A stretch of DNA of 64,000 nucleotides, from the NCBI RefSeq assembly GCF_003688495.1, contig NZ_REFH01000008.1, positions 558,001 to 622,000 of the forward strand, written 5' to 3'. Under the pieces are notes generated by a model that saw only the letters and a list, made by a program, of their open reading frames with translations, did not search any database and was not told where the DNA came from. The position numbers and the translations under genes were made by a program. This DNA comes from Flavobacterium weaverense (GTDB taxonomy: Bacteria; Bacteroidota; Bacteroidia; Flavobacteriales; Flavobacteriaceae). Positions 17,615 to 26,987 of the stretch are shown in pieces (positions within the stretch are counted from its first letter, which is position 1; every line of letters begins with the position of its first letter).

Positions 17615-18151
17615 TTAATCTTGGATATAAGTTTTGTTACCGTTTTTATTGATATAATATTTCCCTCCTCTAGGACCGGTATAAACTTTTTTACCATTGT
17701 ATTCCCCAGAAATTTTATCTGCAATTTTTGGAGCTTTCTCGTTCGTTTCTTTAAGCTTTGCTGTTGCTTTTTTTACAGTTTTTTTAGTAGTAACCGTTTC
17801 TTTTTTAACTGCTTCTGTCTTTTTTTCAACCTTAATTATTTTGGGTTCGACTTTAGTTGCTTTAGCTTTTACTTCTTTCTTAGTTTGAAGTGCTTTCTCT
17901 TGTGCTTTTGCATTAGTTTCTTTGACTTTATTAGCCGTTTCTTTAGCTTTTGCGTCTGCTATTTTAGCTTTAGCTTTAGCATCTGCAGCTTTCGCTTCCT
18001 TTTCCTTAACTGCAGCTGTTTTAGCATCAGCTTTGGCTTTAGCTAATTTTTCAGTTTGTTGTGCTGCTTTTTTCTTTTGAGCCGCCGTCTCTTGCGCATA
18101 AAAGTTTCCAGATAATAGAAATACAAAACATAATAACAATAATTTTTTCAT
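17615..18151 (-). CDS. Lys/Ala-rich secreted protein with PBCV basic adaptor domain
   Basis: The 178-residue protein has a signal peptide (about 1-19, cut near FYAQE), a long lysine/alanine-rich helical stretch (about 22-145, repeats of the type AKAKxADAKAKE, probably coiled coil), and at the C-terminus 'KVYTGPRGGKYYINKNGNK', which matches the PBCV-specific basic adaptor domain first named from chlorella viruses. Such proteins are common in flavobacteria; their role is unknown, perhaps binding an anionic surface polymer. Confidence 0.75.
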   Translation of the reverse strand: MKKLLLLCFVFLLSGNFYAQETAAQKKKAAQQTEKLAKAKADAKTAAVKEKEAKAADAKAKAKIADAKAKETANKVKETNAKAQEKALQTKKEVKAKATKVEPKIIKVEKKTEAVKKETVTTKKTVKKATAKLKETNEKAPKIADKISGEYNGKKVYTGPRGGKYYINKNGNKTYIQD

Positions 18152-18231
18152 AATATTTTTTTTAATTTGTTGCCGTACTGTTTGCGGTATATAAATTTAC
18201 CAACTATTTTGTTTACTATAGTGTTGAAAAA

Positions 18232-21200
18232 TTAAAAATAAGCTCTTAATTGTACATTTCCTGTGTGAATTGCTTGGTTGATTTCGCTTTTTCTACCTTG
18301 ATAATTAAAGTTAATATCTAAAAATTGTGTAATATTTTTTTGTAACAACAGTTTCCATGTTAGATTTTGCCCTGTTTATAATCCTTCGAGCATTTGAAAT
18401 CCAACAGACGAGAATTCATTTCCATCAAATTTATTTTGGTAGAAAGACACTTCGCCGTTCATAGTAAACTTTTTATCGCTGGAATAAGAAAATGAAGTTC
18501 CAAAGCGGTTTTGAACTAACTGTTCATAGCTGCCAATCTGATTTTTTTTATTTTGCAATTCGTAGAAAACATCCCAGCTTGTATTCTTAGAAAATAAATA
18601 GCTAATTTTTGGAGCTAATTGATATCCAGTAATTTCATAATTTTTTTCTACAAAATTTTCAGACTCTATTGCTGTGCGAATAGTTTTTGTAAAAAATCCA
18701 AAAAGCCAGCTTTTTCTAAGTAAATGTGAATACTGTAATTTATGCGAACTATTAGTTGCTTGCTGTGATCCTATCGAAAGCAAATTTTTAGTTTTATTTT
18801 CTAAATAGGTATAAGTAGTGGAGTGATTTTGTTTTCCGCGATTATAAAACAAACTATTTCTCAAACTAGAATTGAGTCCTAGAACATTCTCAATGGCATT
18901 ACTAAAAGGATTTAATTCAAAATTATCTCCGTCATTCCTATTTTTTCTATCAATTATAAAAGCAGTTTGATTATAAAAATAGGAAAGTAACTTTTTAAGC
19001 CCTAATTCGTTTTGCCATTGATTTGGATTTAATGTAATTGATTGTGAAAACTTATTTTGGTGCGTTTTTAAGTAAATCCTATTCGGTAAGAAAACGCGAA
19101 TAAATTTTGCCTGGTCAATAAATGGAGAAACTTCAAACTCCTGTAATTCTTGAATTCCGTTATTATTGTAGTCATTCCAAGTGTAAACTCCTTGTCCTAC
19201 AGGAACTTCAAGGTACGTGAATTCTTGTTGGGGAATGCTGCCAGAATTTGTTTCATAAACGGTCGTAGTTTGTACTAATTGATTGAAAAATCGGTCGGTG
19301 TAAACAATTCTTGAATTTAGTGAGGATTCTTTTTTTCTACTGTTGTCCACATAATCTAATATTCGATAATTAGCATAAATAGACAAATCACTTTTTGCTG
19401 TTTGTATTAATTTAGATTTCATCTGAAAATTTTGCGATGAATTTACTCTTTGAATGATGCCGTTTTGCAAACTATCATTCGTTCTTCTTAAATAACCAAG
19501 TTCAACAAAGACTTTTGTACTGTCGCCTCGTCCCACATAAATTCCGTACTCTTTAAATTTTTGGCTTAAAGCCGAAAGCTGATTCGTTCTAATATCTTTC
19601 TCTTTATTATCTTCTACACGCACGCTAGATCCAATCCAATTCTTATTGAAATGGAATCGAAGTTGCGACTGATTTCGTAGGAATTGGGAGTTAAATGTAT
19701 TGCTCTCACTATTTAATAAACTTCCGTAGTTTTGAAAGCTCCAGTTCTTAATTTGGATTACTCCATTTAATACGTGTCTGTTTCCTGAAAAGGCATCTGA
19801 AAAATCAAGTTTTTCAAATTGATAAATTATTTTCCCTCTATTACTATTATTTAATTTTGGTTGTAAATTCAATTCTAAACCGGAGACTAATAAGCTTTGA
19901 TTTCCAATTCCTGCTGTACCTAAGTTCCAATCTCGATCAAATTCTATATTGTAAAGTCGCTCGACTGACTTAAAATCCTTCTGCGCAAATTGATAATTTG
20001 TAAAAGCATCTAAATTCCATCTTTTCGACAAAATTCGCTGCTTAACATCTATTGTGCCGGCTAATCCTTTGTTATCGTTATCATCAATGGTGCTAAATAA
20101 ATTCTTGTCATTATTGCTGACGCCAAATTCAAAATTCACAAAGGTTTTATCGCTAGGATTATACTTACCGAGAAATGTGGCTACTTGAATTTTTGTCGGA
20201 GCAATTAATGGTATCGTTGGTTCGTAATTACCTTGTGGTATTTCGTTTACAGGCGCTACATATTCATAAACTCTTGTTATACTCGAGGTGTTTGTATAGA
20301 TGTAATTTCCATTGTTGTTCCCAACTAAAGTAAACCTAACGTTGAATAATTCTTCCTGTTTATCATTAGAATATTCGAAAATCTCGCTAACACCACTAAT
20401 CGTTTTTCTATATAAAACTTTATTTTCTGAGTAAGCGTCAGCGTAGGCTGAAGGTGCCACCATTAGACTCTGATTATCTCCTGACGCTACTAATATTTGT
20501 GCTTGTTCCGCTGAAAGATTTTGTTGTAACGGTTGGTTTTTCTGATCGTTTTCAGAATAAAGATAACCGCCAAAAGTCCACGACTTATTTTCATGAGTAG
20601 CTCCAGCATAAGTTACAAAACGGGTGTAATTTCGATCTGAGTACTGATACTCTATTGCAATTCGCATCTCAGAAGTAATGGTAAAAAGTGGTGTAAATAT
20701 GATCTCTCCTGCGTTATAATCTATGATGTAATCATTGTTTTCTCCCCGTTTTAAAAGTCTACCATTCACGTAAACTCGTTCAGAACCAGAAATAACTAGA
20801 ACGTACAACTCGCCATTTTGTCCTTTTAATTTATAAGGACCTTGATTTCCTTCTTGGCCCACAATATTGCTTTTAGCATATTGTCCACGTACTAAAGCTG
20901 CCGATGCAAATACACTGGTTTTGTTAGTTTCGGTTCCAAAATTAAAATTAGTGGATAAACCTTAAACCTTTTTATTAAAATTGAGAAATTGAGTTTTTTT
21001 ATTTTCAAGCGATATATCGCCAGCGCGAATATTCCAATCGTCACTAAAAAGTTCCATGAAAATATTATCAAATTGATCTAGTTTCTGTGAATATCCTCCA
21101 TCCTGAAGAGGGATATTACTATCTTGAATGGAAGCTCGTAAACTTACTTTTTCAGATATTTTCCCTGTAATTTGTAAGTCTAAATTAGAATTTAAAACTG

Positions 21201-21663
21201 CATTTTGATTATTTCCTATAGTAATCCCACGCGTAATACTCCCGGCAGTATTTAAACCGTCAAATGGAATATTTTTCTGCTTTCTTTGCTCCGTAACAGA
21301 GTACAAGTTTCCTAAGCCTGCAGGATTATCAACTAGTCTGCTAGAATCATAAACCCGATATTCTTGAGTTAGTAATTTTGGAAATTTCAAATACTGTACT
21401 GTAATTGAATCAGTTCTTATAATTTCTTTATGTTTAAACAGTAAGGTTCCTTTCTTAAAGTTAACAGTAAATAAAGAACTATCGATAGGCTGCCCGTTAG
21501 CGTCAAGCAATTTAAAAAAGCTTGAGTTGATGCTTTGTTTTTCTACGTAAATGGTATCATGTGAAGGTAAAATTTTCTTGGTGACGTACAACGAATTAAT
21601 CTCCTGCGCTTGAAGCCCAGAAAAAAAACTTATTGTAATCCAAAAAACTAGTTTTTTCAACAT
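18232..21663 (-). pseudogene. large outer-membrane beta-barrel gene broken by two in-frame TAA codons
   Basis: One uninterrupted frame of 1143 codons runs from the ATG at 21663 (signal peptide 1-19, cut near LQAQE) to a stop at 18232-18234, broken only by TAA at codon 234 (20962-20964) and codon 1096 (18376-18378). Protein-like sequence continues through both: FNKKV-stop-GLSTNFNFG, and MLEGL-stop-TGQNLTWKLL up to the barrel-like end VQLRAYF. The N-terminal part ('ITRGITIGNNQNAVLNSNLD', 'EGNQGPYKL') recalls a large Bacteroidota surface family of unknown function. In that family, from memory, the first stop sits at a glutamine, so CAA-to-TAA changes are likely. Confidence 0.85.
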
Positions 21664-21773
21664 AAATACAATAACTCAAAAGTATCAAAAGTAGTATTTA
21701 TAATTCGATAATAGTAAAAATGTATATGGAGTAAAATCTACTAATTACGGAGTAAAATGATGAAGTTTTAAAT

Positions 21774-21808
21774 AAAAAAAAGGGAACCAAAATTAGATTT
21801 TGATTCCC
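21774..21808 (-). terminator. terminator of the aspartate kinase gene
   Basis: The arms 21782-21793 and 21797-21808 pair over 12 positions with one G-U on the minus strand, and a run of seven T follows. Confidence 0.85.
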
Positions 21809-21831
21809 ACTACTTGAAATATATAGCAATT

Positions 21832-23088
21832 TTAAACTTCTTTAGTGACCACTTGCATGGTTTCGCGGCTAACTTGTTTTAATAAAACCACTTTATTGTC
21901 TTCAACGGTTTGTGCTGCGTTATCGTTAAAATGTCTTATCGTATATAAAGTAACATTTTCTTCAAAATCAACTTTGAACTTTTTAGACAAGATCGCGTTA
22001 AGTTCTTTAAAATTATCAAATTTATCTTCAACACATACTGAAAAGCTAATCGCTGAATTCTGAATAAGATTCACTTTTAGTTTGAATTGGTGAAACAATG
22101 CAAAAATTTCACTTATGTGTTCTTCCATTATAAAAGAGAAGTCGATTGACGAAAGAGAAATTAAAAGCTGGTTTCTTTTCACGATGAAACAAGAAAGTTG
22201 CGGTTCTAAATCCACTCCTTTTGAAACGCTAGTTCCTTTTAACAAAGGATTGATAAAAGATTTCACATACAGTGGGATTTCTTTTTTCTGTAACGGTTGT
22301 AAAGTTTTAGGGTGAATTACAGAGGCACCGTAAAATGCTAATTCTATTGCTTCACGATAGGATATTTGGTTTAACAGACTCGCATTTTCAAAATATCTTG
22401 GATCAGCATTCATAACTCCTGGAACATCTTTCCATATAGTCACGCTTTCTGCATTCAAACAATATGCGAATATAGCAGCTGTATAATCAGAACCTTCACG
22501 ACCAAGAGTGGTTGTGAAATTGTTTTCGTCAGAGCCTAAAAATCCTTGTGTAATATTTAGAATTTTTCTTTTGACATTCTTCGAAATATTTTTTTGCGTC
22601 AATTCCCAGTCAACTTCAGCATCTCTATAATTTGCATCTGTTTTTATAAAATTGCGCACATCGAGCCACTGCGTTTTAATTCCCATGTGATTCATGAAAT
22701 GACTCAAGATTGTCGTAGAAATTAACTCGCCATAACTTACAATTTGGTCATAAACAAAATTATAATTAGGTGACTTATTGTGAGATAAAAAATATTCTAA
22801 ATCTGAAAACTGCGAATTTACAGCTGTAAAAACTGGATTCTTTTCGTCCTCAAATAAATCCATTACGATTTGATTGTGGTATTTTTTAACTTCCTGAACA
22901 GAAGATTTCAACTCAGAAGATTTGTCAAAATAGTTTTTAATTACAACTTCTAATGCATTAGTTGTTTTACCCATCGCAGAAACGATTAATAAAACATCCT
23001 CATATCCTACTTTTTGTAAAACGTCGTACACGTTTTTTATTCCATCGGCATCTTTAACTGATGCTCCACCAAATTTAAATACTCTCAT
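21832..23088 (-). CDS. lysC: aspartate kinase
   Basis: The 418-residue enzyme phosphorylates aspartate, the first step to lysine, threonine and methionine. The N-terminal kinase motif is KFGGASV at 5-11 (usually KFGGTSV), the aspartate/ATP site is TTLGREGSDYTAAIF (about 193-207), and two ACT-type regulatory domains occupy about 300-400. It is monofunctional, with no homoserine dehydrogenase fused. No lysine riboswitch is visible in the short leader. A GNAT gene lies 88 bases upstream on the same strand. Confidence 0.93.
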   Translation of the reverse strand: MRVFKFGGASVKDADGIKNVYDVLQKVGYEDVLLIVSAMGKTTNALEVVIKNYFDKSSELKSSVQEVKKYHNQIVMDLFEDEKNPVFTAVNSQFSDLEYFLSHNKSPNYNFVYDQIVSYGELISTTILSHFMNHMGIKTQWLDVRNFIKTDANYRDAEVDWELTQKNISKNVKRKILNITQGFLGSDENNFTTTLGREGSDYTAAIFAYCLNAESVTIWKDVPGVMNADPRYFENASLLNQISYREAIELAFYGASVIHPKTLQPLQKKEIPLYVKSFINPLLKGTSVSKGVDLEPQLSCFIVKRNQLLISLSSIDFSFIMEEHISEIFALFHQFKLKVNLIQNSAISFSVCVEDKFDNFKELNAILSKKFKVDFEENVTLYTIRHFNDNAAQTVEDNKVVLLKQVSRETMQVVTKEV

Positions 23089-23176
23089 AACACAACTAAT
23101 TCCACTATTTTAAAATTCTGAACCTGTTTAACATGCATCTTATAATAGTTAGAATTATAAGATCGTTGAAATACTA

Positions 23177-23683
23177 TTACTTCAATTTATTATCAACAAA
23201 TTCGTTTATTCCTTGCTCATCCATTTGTACGACAAGCCATCCGTCCATTATTTTAGCTCCTGATTTTTTGTAAAATTCAATTGCGGGAGTATTCCAGTCT
23301 AAAACATTCCATTCAACTCTTCTTACGCCATCTTTTTTCCCTTGTTTCAAAATTTCAGAATATAACGCATAACCCAAACCTGTTCCTCGCATCTTTTCCT
23401 TCACTACCAAATCTTCTAAGTGAATTGTTTTCCCTTTCCAAGTTGAAAAGCGATGGTAATACAAAGCCATTCCCACAATTTGTTTTCCTTCAGAAGTCGT
23501 ATTAGCATCATCATCAATTTCTGCTACCAAAACTTGAAATAAGGGTGTTGGTCCAAAACCGTCGCGAACTAAATCATCAACAGTTACAAGAACAGCATCT
23601 GGCTCATTTTCGAATTCAGCTAATTCTTGAATTAAATCTAAAACAGCTTGCATGTCATTACGATTTCCTTTTCTGATATTCAT
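23177..23683 (-). CDS. GNAT family N-acetyltransferase
   Basis: The 168-residue protein has the GNAT core: acetyl-CoA-binding loop 'VVKEKMRGTGLGYALYSEIL' (about 93-112, the R/Q-x-x-G-x-G/A motif) and 'WNVLDWNTPAIEFYKKSGAK' after it. It resembles the diamine/small-amine acetyltransferase branch (SSAT-like), but the substrate cannot be set from sequence alone. Monocistronic, divergent from fbp with 170 bases between. Confidence 0.88.
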   Translation of the reverse strand: MNIRKGNRNDMQAVLDLIQELAEFENEPDAVLVTVDDLVRDGFGPTPLFQVLVAEIDDDANTTSEGKQIVGMALYYHRFSTWKGKTIHLEDLVVKEKMRGTGLGYALYSEILKQGKKDGVRRVEWNVLDWNTPAIEFYKKSGAKIMDGWLVVQMDEQGINEFVDNKLK

Positions 23684-23853
23684 AAATTGTTAATTATATT
23701 CTTGTTAATTGAATTAAGAAGTAGTTGTGGCTTAAAAAATTAGTATTTTTCAAAGCAAATATACAATACTCGTAAACTAAGTAAATATTATTCAATTCAT
23801 TTTCACAAAAAAACCGATATTTGTGACTTCAAAATAACTACAACGATTTCGCA

Positions 23854-24873
23854 ATGGAAGAACGCAACAAAACACTAGGTGAGTTTATCATCGAAAACCA
23901 AAATGCTTTTCAGTATTCGTCGGGAGAACTATCTCGCATTATCAACTCTATCAGATTAGCTGCAAAGGTTGTTAATTATAAGGTGAATAAAGCTGGATTA
24001 GTGGATATTACTGGAGCAGCTGGAGAGCAAAATATTCAAGGTGAAGATCAACAGAAACTAGATGTGTATGCTAATGAAGTTTTTATTCAAACTTTAATTA
24101 ACAGAGAAATTGTGTGTGGAATTGCTTCAGAAGAAAATGATGATTTCATCACTGTGGCAGGAAGCGATAAAAGCCACAATAATAAATATGTAGTTTTAAT
24201 GGATCCTCTTGACGGCTCATCAAATATTGATGTGAATGTGTCAGTAGGAACTATATTTTCTGTTTATAGACGAGTAACTCCAATAGGATCTCCAGTTACT
24301 TTAGAAGATTTTTTACAGCCAGGAATTAACCAAGTTGCAGCTGGATATGTTATTTACGGAACATCGACAATGATCGTTTATACTACCGGACACGGCGTAA
24401 ATGGTTTTACTTTAAATCCTGCGATTGGAACATTTTATTTATCACATCCTGATATGAAGTTCTCTAGAGATGGAAATATTTATTCTATTAATGAAGGTAA
24501 CTATGTTCATTTCCCGCAAGGAGTAAAGGATTATATAAAATATTGCCAAACGGAAGAAGAAGATAGACCGTACACATCTAGATATATTGGCAGTTTAGTT
24601 TCAGATATTCATAGAAATATGATTAAAGGAGGAATTTATATTTATCCTACCAGTTCTAAAGCTCAAAAAGGTAAATTGAGATTATTGTATGAATGTAATC
24701 CAATGGCTTTTATTGCAGAACAAGCAGGAGGAAAGGCTTCTGATGGTTTTGGAAGCATTATGGAAATAATTCCAACTGAATTACATCAACGTGTACCTTT
24801 CTTTTGTGGAAGTTACAACATGGTTGTAAAAGCAGAGGAGTTTATGGAACAAGCAAAAAGAAGTAAATACTAG
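23854..24873 (+). CDS. fbp: fructose-1,6-bisphosphatase, class I
   Basis: The 339-residue gluconeogenic enzyme removes the 1-phosphate of fructose-1,6-bisphosphate. Metal-binding DPLDGSS is at 117-123, the substrate site [15 protein letters not shown] at about 273-287, and SEEND at 92-96 supplies further metal ligands. Length is normal for class I. It lies between a GNAT gene and the acetate module; growth on acetate or propionate needs gluconeogenesis, but this gene is transcribed separately, away from the module. Confidence 0.96.
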   Translation: MEERNKTLGEFIIENQNAFQYSSGELSRIINSIRLAAKVVNYKVNKAGLVDITGAAGEQNIQGEDQQKLDVYANEVFIQTLINREIVCGIASEENDDFITVAGSDKSHNNKYVVLMDPLDGSSNIDVNVSVGTIFSVYRRVTPIGSPVTLEDFLQPGINQVAAGYVIYGTSTMIVYTTGHGVNGFTLNPAIGTFYLSHPDMKFSRDGNIYSINEGNYVHFPQGVKDYIKYCQTEEEDRPYTSRYIGSLVSDIHRNMIKGGIYIYPTSSKAQKGKLRLLYECNPMAFIAEQAGGKASDGFGSIMEIIPTELHQRVPFFCGSYNMVVKAEEFMEQAKRSKY

Positions 24874-24939
24874 TTTTTCATTTTTTGTGAAAATTCATTT
24901 ACTTCTAAAATATATTAGGTTTTTAAAACACTAAATTTA

Positions 24940-24972
24940 AAGAGCGAAAGACTATGTTTTTCACTCTTTTTT
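24940..24972 (+). terminator. fbp terminator
   Basis: AAAGAGCGAAA pairs with TTTTCACTCTTT (one G-U pair), ending in T7, about 67 bases past the fbp stop. Confidence 0.7.
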
Positions 24973-24998
24973 TAATGAAATAAAATTAATTGATACAT

Positions 24999-25031
24999 AA
25001 AAAAAAGCTGCTTCGTTGAGGAAGCAGCTTT
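24999..25031 (-). terminator. terminator at the end of the acetate operon
   Basis: AAAGCTGCTTC (25004-25014) pairs with GAAGCAGCTTT (25021-25031) around a 6-base loop. Eight T follow on the minus strand, just past acs. Confidence 0.9.
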
Positions 25032-25054
25032 CAATTAAAATCTGAAATTAAGAA

Positions 25055-26962
25055 TTAAATTTTGCCATCTTTAATTTCGTCCACTATTTCAGGATTCAAT
25101 AATGTGGATGTGTCTCCAAAATTTGAATAATCTCCTTCGGCAATTTTACGTAAAATTCTACGCATAATTTTTCCAGATCGTGTTTTAGGTAATCCAGAAA
25201 CAAATTGAATTTTATCTAGTTTAGCAATTGGTCCTATTTGGTTTGAAATCTGCTGATTGATTTCTTTACTTAAATTTTCTCTGTCACGATATTCTCCAGT
25301 TTCTTTTAAAATTACAAAACCGTATAACGCATTTCCTTTCACGTCGTGAGGGAAACCTACAATCGCAGATTCTGCTACAGCGGGATGCTCGTTAATTGCA
25401 TCTTCGATAGGTGCAGTTCCTAGATTATGGCCTGAAACAATTACAACATCGTCTACACGACCGGTAATTCTATAATATCCTACCTCATCACGAAGTGCTC
25501 CGTCACCCGTAAAGTATTTTCCCGGAAACGCAGAAAAATAAGTCTCTTTGTAGCGCTCGTGATCGCCCCAAATAGTGCGCGCAATTCCTGGCCAAGGGAA
25601 TTTAATACATAAACTTCCAGTGACTTGGTTTCCTTCAATTTCATTTCGTTTTTCATCCATTAATACAGGTTGAATTCCCGGTAATGGTAATGAAGCGTAA
25701 GTTGGTTTTGTAGGAGTAACAAATGCAAGAGGCGAAATCAAGATTCCTCCCGTTTCTGTTTGCCACCACGTATCAACTAGTGGACATCTTTTTCCACCCA
25801 CATGGTCATTGTACCAGTGCCAAGCTTCCTCATTAATTGGTTCTCCAACAGAACCAATAACTTTTAATGATGCTAATTCATACTTTTGAACATACGATAA
25901 ATTTTCTTTTGCTAATGCTCGAATTGCAGTTGGCGCTGTATAAAACTGAGTTACTTTATGTTTTTCTATAGTTTCCCAAAAACGACTAAAATCAGGATAA
26001 GAAGGAACACCTTCGAAAATAACTGTAGTTGCACCGTTTAATAATGGACCGTATAAAATATAAGAGTGTCCAGTGATCCAACCAATATCAGCAGTACACC
26101 AGAAAATATCGTTGTCCTCATAATTAAAAACGTTTTTAAATGTATAAGCGGCATAAACCATATAACCTGCAGTGGTGTGAACCATCCCTTTTGGCTTTCC
26201 AGTAGAACCAGAAGTATATAGAATAAATAATGGATCTTCAGCATCCATAATTTCAGCAGCGTTATTGTCAGATGCTTGATCTAGCAGTGGCTGTAACCAT
26301 TGGTCACGGCCCTCTTTCATATTAATTTCAGTATTAATCCTTTTTACAACTAAAACATTTTCTACGCATGGGGTTTTTTGTAAAGCCTCGTCAACAATAC
26401 TTTTTAAATCTATCGTTTTGTTTCCGCGGTAACCACCGTCAGATGTGATAACCATTTTACATTCGCTATCGTTAATTCTTGCCGTTACTGCCGATGCAGA
26501 AAATCCAGCGAAAACAACAGAATGTATTGCTCCAATTCTAGCACATGCCAAAGTAGTTATCGCCAGTTCTGGAATCATGGGTAAATAAATGCAAACGCGA
26601 TCTCCTTTTTTAATGCCTTGCTCTAATAACACATTAGCCATTTTACATACTTTCTGATGCAGCTCATTATAAGAAATATGTATAGCCTCTTCACTTGGAT
26701 CATTTGGTTCGAAAATTATCGCTGTTTTTTCACCTTTTTTAGCAAGGTGTCTGTCGATGCAATTTTTTGTAATATTTACTTTGGCTTCTGTGAACCATTT
26801 TATTTCGGCTTCAGCCAAATTAAAATCAACAACTTTATCCCATTGTTGGTACCAAGTAAAATTCTCTGCAGCAATCTTGTCCCAAAACTTTCTTGGCTCG
26901 CGTATTGATTTTTTATATTCTTTAAAGTACTCTTCTAAATTATTTATTTTATAACGGCTCAT
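25055..26962 (-). CDS. acs: acetyl-CoA synthetase
   Basis: The 635-residue AMP-forming enzyme converts acetate, ATP and CoA to acetyl-CoA. It shows the adenylate loop YTSGSTGKPKG (about 249-259), the WWQTETGG motif (about 395-402), and the C-terminal PKTRSGKIMRR with catalytic K598, the lysine that protein acetyltransferases switch off in many bacteria. It is the last gene of the operon led by the small membrane protein and the SSS-kinase, 25 bases after the propionyl-CoA synthetase gene. Confidence 0.95.
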   Translation of the reverse strand: MSRYKINNLEEYFKEYKKSIREPRKFWDKIAAENFTWYQQWDKVVDFNLAEAEIKWFTEAKVNITKNCIDRHLAKKGEKTAIIFEPNDPSEEAIHISYNELHQKVCKMANVLLEQGIKKGDRVCIYLPMIPELAITTLACARIGAIHSVVFAGFSASAVTARINDSECKMVITSDGGYRGNKTIDLKSIVDEALQKTPCVENVLVVKRINTEINMKEGRDQWLQPLLDQASDNNAAEIMDAEDPLFILYTSGSTGKPKGMVHTTAGYMVYAAYTFKNVFNYEDNDIFWCTADIGWITGHSYILYGPLLNGATTVIFEGVPSYPDFSRFWETIEKHKVTQFYTAPTAIRALAKENLSYVQKYELASLKVIGSVGEPINEEAWHWYNDHVGGKRCPLVDTWWQTETGGILISPLAFVTPTKPTYASLPLPGIQPVLMDEKRNEIEGNQVTGSLCIKFPWPGIARTIWGDHERYKETYFSAFPGKYFTGDGALRDEVGYYRITGRVDDVVIVSGHNLGTAPIEDAINEHPAVAESAIVGFPHDVKGNALYGFVILKETGEYRDRENLSKEINQQISNQIGPIAKLDKIQFVSGLPKTRSGKIMRRILRKIAEGDYSNFGDTSTLLNPEIVDEIKDGKI

Positions 26963-26987
26963 ATTTTCTTACTCTATTTAGTTATTC

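Noticed and set aside
17621..18046. 141-codon plus-strand open frame
   Set aside because: It is the reverse of the lysine/alanine-rich helix gene; the translation is an unnatural Phe/Ser/Cys string.
18376..20862. A separate gene starting at the internal ATG at 20862
   Set aside because: Upstream sequence in the same frame is clearly coding and continues the same protein; the ATG is internal.
21832..23177. Lysine riboswitch before aspartate kinase
   Set aside because: The 88-base leader is too short and shows none of the expected helices.
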